Below, piece by piece: positions 61,563 to 64,000 of a stretch of 64,000 bases of DNA. Below the pieces are notes generated by a model. It worked only from the letters and a program-made list of their open reading frames with translations. It had not been told where the DNA came from and searched no databases. Made by a program: the position numbers and the translations under genes. Every line of letters starts with the position of its first letter. The stretch's first letter is position 1. This DNA is from Amycolatopsis alba DSM 44262 (GTDB taxonomy: Bacteria; Actinomycetota; Actinomycetes; Mycobacteriales; Pseudonocardiaceae), in assembly GCF_000384215.1 (NCBI RefSeq), contig NZ_KB913032.1, positions 9,695,605 to 9,759,604 on the forward strand. The letters run 5' to 3'.

Positions 61563-62072
61563 CTAGTTACCGTCCTGATCGGGGGCGATCCGCAACGGCA
61601 GATAGCCGTCGTCGATGCGCCGGTGCTGGTGGACATCGACGAGGGTGTCGCCATCGAAGTACACCAGCGGGTGGTCGCCGGGAGCCAGGTCGTGGCTCGT
61701 CGCGCACCACACCGCCACGGCCTCGGCGATCTCCGGCCGGAACACTAGAGCCCGCGCGCCGGGCGAGGTGTCGATCCGGGCGGGAAACCCGCTCACGGGC
61801 AGGTTGTCAGGATCGCAGGTGACCACGATCTCGCCCGGTCGCGGGTAGTGCCGCTTGGCGTCGCGCAGCACATCGAGCTGGCGGTGGAAGCGTTCGCGGG
61901 TGCGGGTCGGGCCGGACAGGAACCAGCGGCCCAGCTCGCCGAGCGGGTAACGGCCGTTCTCACCGAGAGCAACGTCGTGACGCTGGCAGGCGGCCTCCCC
62001 GGTGAATACCACCAGGCAGATCGTCCTCGATACGGCCAGCGGATACCAGCCCGGGGCGATCGGATACACCAC
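61563..62072 (-). CDS. Hypothetical protein
   Basis: 169 residues from a GTG at 62072 with weak ribosome site. Segments LGELGRWFLSGPTRTRERFH, RQLDVLRDAKRHYPRPGEIV, PARIDTSPGARALVFRPEIA and HDLAPGDHPLVYFDGDTLVD look like a real alpha/beta protein. No domain recognised. It stands alone between two long gene-poor stretches. Confidence 0.6.
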   Translation of the reverse strand: MVYPIAPGWYPLAVSRTICLVVFTGEAACQRHDVALGENGRYPLGELGRWFLSGPTRTRERFHRQLDVLRDAKRHYPRPGEIVVTCDPDNLPVSGFPARIDTSPGARALVFRPEIAEAVAVWCATSHDLAPGDHPLVYFDGDTLVDVHQHRRIDDGYLPLRIAPDQDGN

Positions 62073-62445
62073 GATGAGTCACTCGCACAGCGCCTCGGCG
62101 GCCTCCGGACGCAACCGGGGCCGTACCCACGGCCCGTGATGACGGGCGGGGTCGATCACAGCGGGAAAGCTCACGCGGTGCGGCTCGGCACCGACGGCGG
62201 GCAGTGCCCATGCCCCGTAGTGGGTTTACCGCGACGATCCCTTCGCACGCGGACGGTTTCGACCGCTGAGCGTCATTGCCAGCGATAGCTGGCGCTGGCC
62301 ACAGATCGTCATTGACGGACTTGACTTCGCGCCTTGACGGAAGCATCAATGGTGACAACTCCGATCCCTACCCTGCGCACCGCAGACCTCTGGGCGAAAG
62401 CGTCGCGCAGGGAAAGTGTCGGCTCAACCGAGAAAGGGGAAGACA
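62073..62445. other. Intergenic stretch, nothing recognised
   Basis: About 370 bp between divergent genes. It should contain promoters for both. No palindrome, repeat or protein-like frame stands out. Confidence 0.4.
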
Positions 62446-62766
62446 ATGCCGGGTATGAGCGCGTGTCGCCGTCACCGTGGCGTCCGCAAGGTGGACAGTG
62501 ACCATTTCGATGACGGTCACTACCGGGCCTACGGGTTCAAGCGCGGATACGGCCGCGCCCACAACGGCAAGGGCGGAGGACGTCTCAGACGCCGTCTTGT
62601 CCGCCGCCGGGAAAGACCTCGTGTGGCGTCGCGATCACAACTGGTGACGGCGTCTCTGCCTGGTTGCCGCTTGCCACGAACCACGTCACCAGTTAGTCAA
62701 ACAAGCAGCGCTGTCCACATGAGACACCTATCATGTTTGACGGATCGCTTGACAATGGCGCGGTGA
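62446..62766 (+). CDS. Small basic hypothetical protein
   Basis: 106 residues from ATG 62446 behind AAAGGGG. The first 55 residues (HRGVRKVDSDHFDDGHYRAY, GFKRGYGRAHNGKGGGRLRR) have a consistent His/Gly/Arg composition and may be a real small nucleic-acid-binding protein; the last 40 look like read-through sequence. No domain known. Tentative. Confidence 0.4.
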   Translation: MPGMSACRRHRGVRKVDSDHFDDGHYRAYGFKRGYGRAHNGKGGGRLRRRLVRRRERPRVASRSQLVTASLPGCRLPRTTSPVSQTSSAVHMRHLSCLTDRLTMAR

Positions 62767-62876
62767 CGAAGCGTCCATAGACGTGTAGCCCGAACAACCG
62801 GATGCGCACCGGCGGGCCAAACGCCCCGGCCGGGGCATGACCATCCCCATTCCATACCTAACGCATGGAGACCGTC

Positions 62877-63788
62877 ATGTCCCGCAAGAACCGCACCACC
62901 AGCACCGCCCCGATCGCCGACGCCACCGACGGCGGCCGCCACCTGCATGCCGTGTCCGATGCGCCCGGCACGCAGAACACGCCCACCACGGAAGACAAAG
63001 TGCGGGCGGCGCTGACCGCCAATCCCGCCTCCACGACCGCCGCACTGGCGATGACCGCCGGAGTCGGCCGTTCGACCGCCGCGAAGATCCTGGCCCGCTG
63101 GGGGCGCAACGGCACCGCGATCCGGACCGCCGGAGACGGCCCGCGCAATCCCGACACGTGGGCGCTCGCCCCGTCGGACCGTGATGCCACACCCGGCATC
63201 GAGGACACGCGACCGGACACCACAGCGAGCGACACCGCCGACGGCACCGAGGCGGCAGCGGAGACCACCTCCAACACCGACGGCGCAACCATCGCCGACA
63301 CCACGGCAGCGCAGGACACCACCGGGTCGGACGCCGATCACGACGCGGAGCCCCACGCCACGGACACCACCGACGACAAGGCCGGTCCGGTCATTGCCGC
63401 CGACGTCGAGAACGACACCAACCCGGCACCCGACACCGCACCGGGGGATCCGGCTGACAGCACGACCGGAACCGAGCCGTCTGCGGCGGAACCGCCTGCG
63501 ATCGCTGACACCAACCGCCCGGACAAGGACCGACTGCCCAAGGGCGGGCTGCGAGCCATGGTGGAGGAGTACCTGACCGAACACCAGGGCGAGGACTTCG
63601 GGCCCGCCAAAATCGGCAAGGACCTCGGCCGTTCGGGGGGCGCGGTCAACAACGCCCTGGAGAAGCTGGTCGCCGACGGGTACGCGATCAAGACATGCGA
63701 GGCGCCGAAGCGGTTCGCCATCAACCCGGACAAGACCGACGTCCCGAACACGAACACCGACGCCGCCGAGCCCGCGCTGAAAGCCTGA
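62877..63788 (+). CDS. Double winged-helix protein with long acidic linker
   Basis: 303 residues from ATG 62877 with GGAG 6 nt upstream. Two DNA-binding-like domains: residues 35-80 (DKVRAALTANPASTTAALAM, TAGVGRSTAAKILARWG) and 225-275 (GGLRAMVEEYLTEHQGEDFG, PAKIGKDLGRSGGAVNNALE). Between them is a 140-residue Thr/Asp/Ala-rich linker, probably disordered. Proteins of this design recur in actinobacterial conjugative elements and may regulate or organise element DNA. A 17-bp terminator follows. Confidence 0.78.
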   Translation: MSRKNRTTSTAPIADATDGGRHLHAVSDAPGTQNTPTTEDKVRAALTANPASTTAALAMTAGVGRSTAAKILARWGRNGTAIRTAGDGPRNPDTWALAPSDRDATPGIEDTRPDTTASDTADGTEAAAETTSNTDGATIADTTAAQDTTGSDADHDAEPHATDTTDDKAGPVIAADVENDTNPAPDTAPGDPADSTTGTEPSAAEPPAIADTNRPDKDRLPKGGLRAMVEEYLTEHQGEDFGPAKIGKDLGRSGGAVNNALEKLVADGYAIKTCEAPKRFAINPDKTDVPNTNTDAAEPALKA

Positions 63789-63805
63789 CGGCTCACCCCG
63801 CCTGG

Positions 63806-63865
63806 ATCCGCGCGCAGGACCACCACCCCGCCCCAGGGGCAACCCGGTCCTGCGCGCGGATCTTT
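63806..63865 (+). terminator. Strong terminator
   Basis: GATCCGCGCGCAGGACC (63806-63822) pairs perfectly over 17 bp with GGTCCTGCGCGCGGATC (63846-63862), followed by TTT; 18 bp after the preceding stop codon. Confidence 0.92.
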
Positions 63866-64000
63866 CATGCCCCCGGCGCGTAGGTCGAGACCCCGGTAGC
63901 GTCGTGGATCGCCTGCGACACCGGGTGTTAGGTGGCGGTGCCATCTACGCACGCCGCCGTAGGCCGCATCGCGCCCGGCCCCGCACGCGGGGGCGACTGT

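Overview
The window is GC-rich DNA from an actinomycete. An Lsr2-type nucleoid protein, type I-E CRISPR repeats, AfsR-like NB-ARC regulators, and small secreted proteins seen mainly in filamentous actinomycetes point to the Pseudonocardiaceae/Streptomyces side of the phylum. The genus cannot be fixed from the sequence. No core housekeeping gene is visible; this is accessory DNA throughout.

Region 1 (1-34.9 kb) is a chromosomal island dense in defence-like genes and their debris. 1-4.4 kb holds regulator remnants (MarR, two TetR), an SDR oxidoreductase and an IS5-family element with a broken transposase frame. 4.5-10.7 kb is a minus-strand cluster: an SF1 UvrD-like helicase, a DarT-like DNA ADP-ribosyltransferase and a DraG/ARH-type ADP-ribosylglycohydrolase joined by GTGA/ATGA overlaps, then a PD-(D/E)XK-type nuclease gene. 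11.7-13.2 kb is an AlbA_2/Schlafen-like protein. 15.9-21.2 kb is a two-gene unit of a 1452-residue SF1 helicase with a Vsr-like nuclease tail and a HEPN/Abi-like protein. 21.7 kb encodes Lsr2. 23-25 kb carries a second, frameshifted Schlafen-like gene, followed by an orphan three-repeat type I-E CRISPR array. 26-27 kb holds fragments of a metallophosphoesterase and a CHAT protease. 27.6-34.4 kb is a three-gene STAND system: NB-ARC/TPR, a larger STAND/TPR protein and a SEFIR/TIR-like effector.

Region 2 (about 34.95 kb to beyond the right edge) is the left part of a T4SS-type integrative and conjugative element. A tyrosine integrase and an excisionase sit at its left end. Next comes a tightly overlapping minus-strand operon (44.3 to 37.0 kb) of DNA-modification genes: a methyltransferase-like protein, an amino-methyltransferase, a small Cys protein, a VUT-family queuosine-precursor transporter, a DpdA/TGT-like protein, a cytosine-5 methyltransferase broken over four frames, a recombinase-like protein and a PAPS-reductase-like protein. 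A direct-repeat array with 11/22-bp spacing separates it from the divergent conjugation operon (44.8-56.8 kb): pilin, TrbL/VirB6-like, PrgI, VirB4, VirD4-type coupling ATPase, a replication-relaxation protein with DnaA-box-like sites just upstream, and a lytic transglycosylase-NlpC/P60 wall hydrolase. The rest to 63.9 kb is element cargo: hypothetical proteins, two small secreted proteins and a double-winged-helix regulator-like protein. A DDE-independent relaxase and the right attachment site are not in view.

The strongest candidates for little-described systems are the helicase/DarT/ARH cluster, the helicase-Vsr plus HEPN pair, the STAND-STAND-SEFIR triad, and the 7-deazaguanine-type DNA-modification cassette carried by the conjugative element.
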